In this document: piece by piece, positions 6,969 through 7,561 of the stretch
How positions within the stretch are numbered: the stretch's first letter is position 1
Layout of the letters: every line of letters begins with the position of its first letter
From: an uncultured Clostridia bacterium
GTDB taxonomy: Bacteria; Bacillota; Clostridia; TANB77; CAG-508
Length of the DNA: 7,561 bases
Assembly: GCA_934162925.1 (NCBI GenBank)
Contig: CAKPJR010000054.1
Coordinates: forward strand, 1-7,561
Direction of reading: 5' to 3'
Notes under the pieces: model-generated
What the model saw: the letters and a program-made list of their open reading frames with translations, nothing else
What the model was told of the DNA's origin: nothing
Databases searched by the model: none
Program-made: the position numbers and the translations under genes

Positions 6969-7352
6969 ATGGAAGATAATAAAGTATCAGAATCAGTAGG
7001 AAATGATAGCCTAAAGAACATAACAAGTGTAATTAAAGGTGTAGCTGGAAATTTTGGAGAAAGTGGAGAAGTTGGAAATGGAGGAAATACTGGAAACAAC
7101 GAAAATTGTGGAGAAGGACTTCCTGGAACAGCATTTAAAGTAGCATCTACAAATTTACCAGAGAAAACAGGATTTTGGACAAAAGTAAAAAATGCATTAT
7201 TCTATGAAATTAAAGTTGAATTAACACCATATCAACAAAAAATAGAGAATGAAATAAATGAATTTTTACATCAAGAAATAACATGGAAATCATTGAAAGA
7301 AGCAGCACTTTCAGAAGTTCCAATTACTTTTAGAGGGAAAAGAATTTTCTAA
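6969..7352 (+). CDS. Unknown 127-residue protein with Gly/Asn-rich middle
   Basis: I do not recognise a characterised family. AGGAGG (6953-6958) lies 10 bases before the ATG, one of the strongest ribosome sites in the window, and the gene has its own promoter and terminator, so it is very likely expressed. Three parts are visible: an N-terminus (1-27) that may form a short helix; a low-complexity stretch (about 27-53) dominated by Gly, Asn and Glu with the only cysteine, C47; and a C-terminal part (68-127) rich in aromatic and charged residues. In the last part ALFYEI (76-81) and FLHQEI (99-104) look like two copies of one short motif separated by TPYQQKIENEINE. There is no signal peptide or membrane helix, so it is probably cytoplasmic. 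It precedes gap, but a strong terminator separates the two, so a joint function is not implied. Confidence 0.75.
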   Translation: MEDNKVSESVGNDSLKNITSVIKGVAGNFGESGEVGNGGNTGNNENCGEGLPGTAFKVASTNLPEKTGFWTKVKNALFYEIKVELTPYQQKIENEINEFLHQEITWKSLKEAALSEVPITFRGKRIF

Positions 7353-7376
7353 ATAAATATTTGTAAAAAATTAGAT

Positions 7377-7404
7377 AAAGAACACTTGAAAAGTGTTCTT
7401 TTTT
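7377..7404 (+). terminator. Strong intrinsic terminator after the 127-residue gene
   Basis: A perfect 11-bp stem, AAAGAACACTT (7377-7387) with AAGTGTTCTTT (7391-7401), has a tight 3-base GAA loop and runs into six T's (7399-7404). It starts 24 bases after the stop codon. Confidence 0.92.
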
Positions 7405-7423
7405 GTTATAGAATAAATCCGAA

Positions 7424-7456
7424 TTGAGAACAATATCAAATGGGTGTTAATATAAT
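7424..7456 (+). promoter_or_regulatory. Promoter region of gap
   Basis: TTGAGA (-35, 7424-7429) is 18 bases from TAATAT (7448-7453), which carries an extended TG one base upstream (7445-7446). An overlapping perfect TATAAT (7451-7456) has no -35 at good spacing. Either could serve as the -10. Confidence 0.55.
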
Positions 7457-7461
7457 AACAT
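7444..7461. promoter_or_regulatory. Putative Rex operator overlapping the gap -10
   Basis: The 18-mer gTGTTAAtataaTAACAt matches the known Rex consensus TTGTTAAnnnnTTAACAA at 11 of its 14 fixed positions, with a perfect TGTTA/TAACA inverted repeat. It covers the -10 of gap, where a bound repressor would block RNA polymerase. Rex releases DNA when NADH rises relative to NAD+ and is known to control fermentation and some NAD-linked central-metabolism genes in Firmicutes. The assignment rests on the motif and the target gene. Confidence 0.5.
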
Positions 7462-7479
7462 CAGAAAGAAGGTAATTTT

Positions 7480-7561
7480 ATGTCAGTAAAAGTAGCTATT
7501 AATGGCTTTGGACGTATAGGACGTCTTGCATTTAGACAAATGTTTGGAGCAGAAGGATATG
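7480..7561 (+). CDS. gap: Glyceraldehyde-3-phosphate dehydrogenase, N-terminal fragment (cut by window end)
   Basis: Only the first 27 codons are present. They read MSVKVAINGFGRIGRLAFRQ and onward, the standard start of type I phosphorylating GAPDH, which oxidises glyceraldehyde-3-phosphate with NAD+ and phosphate in glycolysis. G9-x-G11-x-x-G14 is the Rossmann dinucleotide-binding loop. AGAAGG (7467-7472) precedes the ATG by 7 bases. Both early arginines in the glycine loop use CGT instead of the AGA usual in the window, as expected of a highly expressed gene. The catalytic cysteine domain is beyond the edge. A pgk or tpi gene may follow, as is common, but this is not visible. Confidence 0.95.
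   Translation, partial: MSVKVAINGFGRIGRLAFRQMFGAEGY

Noticed and set aside
6969..7085. Double-glycine leader peptide of a bacteriocin at the start of the unknown protein
   Set aside because: The GG lies in a long Gly/Asn-rich stretch rather than after the usual hydrophobic leader pattern, and no transporter or maturation gene is nearby.

Overview
The window is AT-rich (about 30% G+C by eye, not counted), strongly favours AGA for arginine, and has purine-rich Shine-Dalgarno sites in front of every gene whose start is visible. Together with an AddA-type (not RecB-type) helicase-nuclease, an MreB, an MtaB methylthiotransferase and a phosphorylating GAPDH, this points to a low-GC Firmicute, most likely an uncultured-type Clostridia member. 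No phage, transposon, CRISPR or defence-island signature is present. It reads as ordinary chromosome.

All six genes lie on the + strand. (1) 1-3466: addA without its first few dozen codons. (2) 3467-3700: non-coding, with a palindromic structure resembling a short interspersed repeat, a strong sigma-A-like promoter and a 5' leader hairpin. (3) 3701-4231: a small membrane-anchored protein with an FxLYD-like extracytoplasmic domain, closed by an intrinsic terminator. (4) 4364-5377: mreB standing alone, without mreC or mreD. (5) 5507-6818: mtaB, broken near its start by one extra base. The 13-codon stub and the long downstream frame are in different frames, and the first cluster-binding cysteine is lost from any normal reading. 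(6) 6969-7352: a 127-residue protein of unknown function with a Gly/Asn-rich middle, with its own promoter and a strong terminator. (7) 7480-7561: the first 27 codons of gap, preceded by a palindrome that fits a Rex (NADH/NAD+ sensor) operator over its -10 region.

The genes appear to be mostly separate transcription units rather than one operon, since promoter- and terminator-like signals punctuate nearly every gap. Their functions are unrelated: recombinational repair, envelope, cell shape, tRNA modification, unknown, glycolysis. The points most worth a second look are the mtaB frameshift, the Rex-like site at gap and the unknown 127-residue protein. I see no evidence for a new multi-gene system here. 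No gap between genes exceeds about 235 bases.
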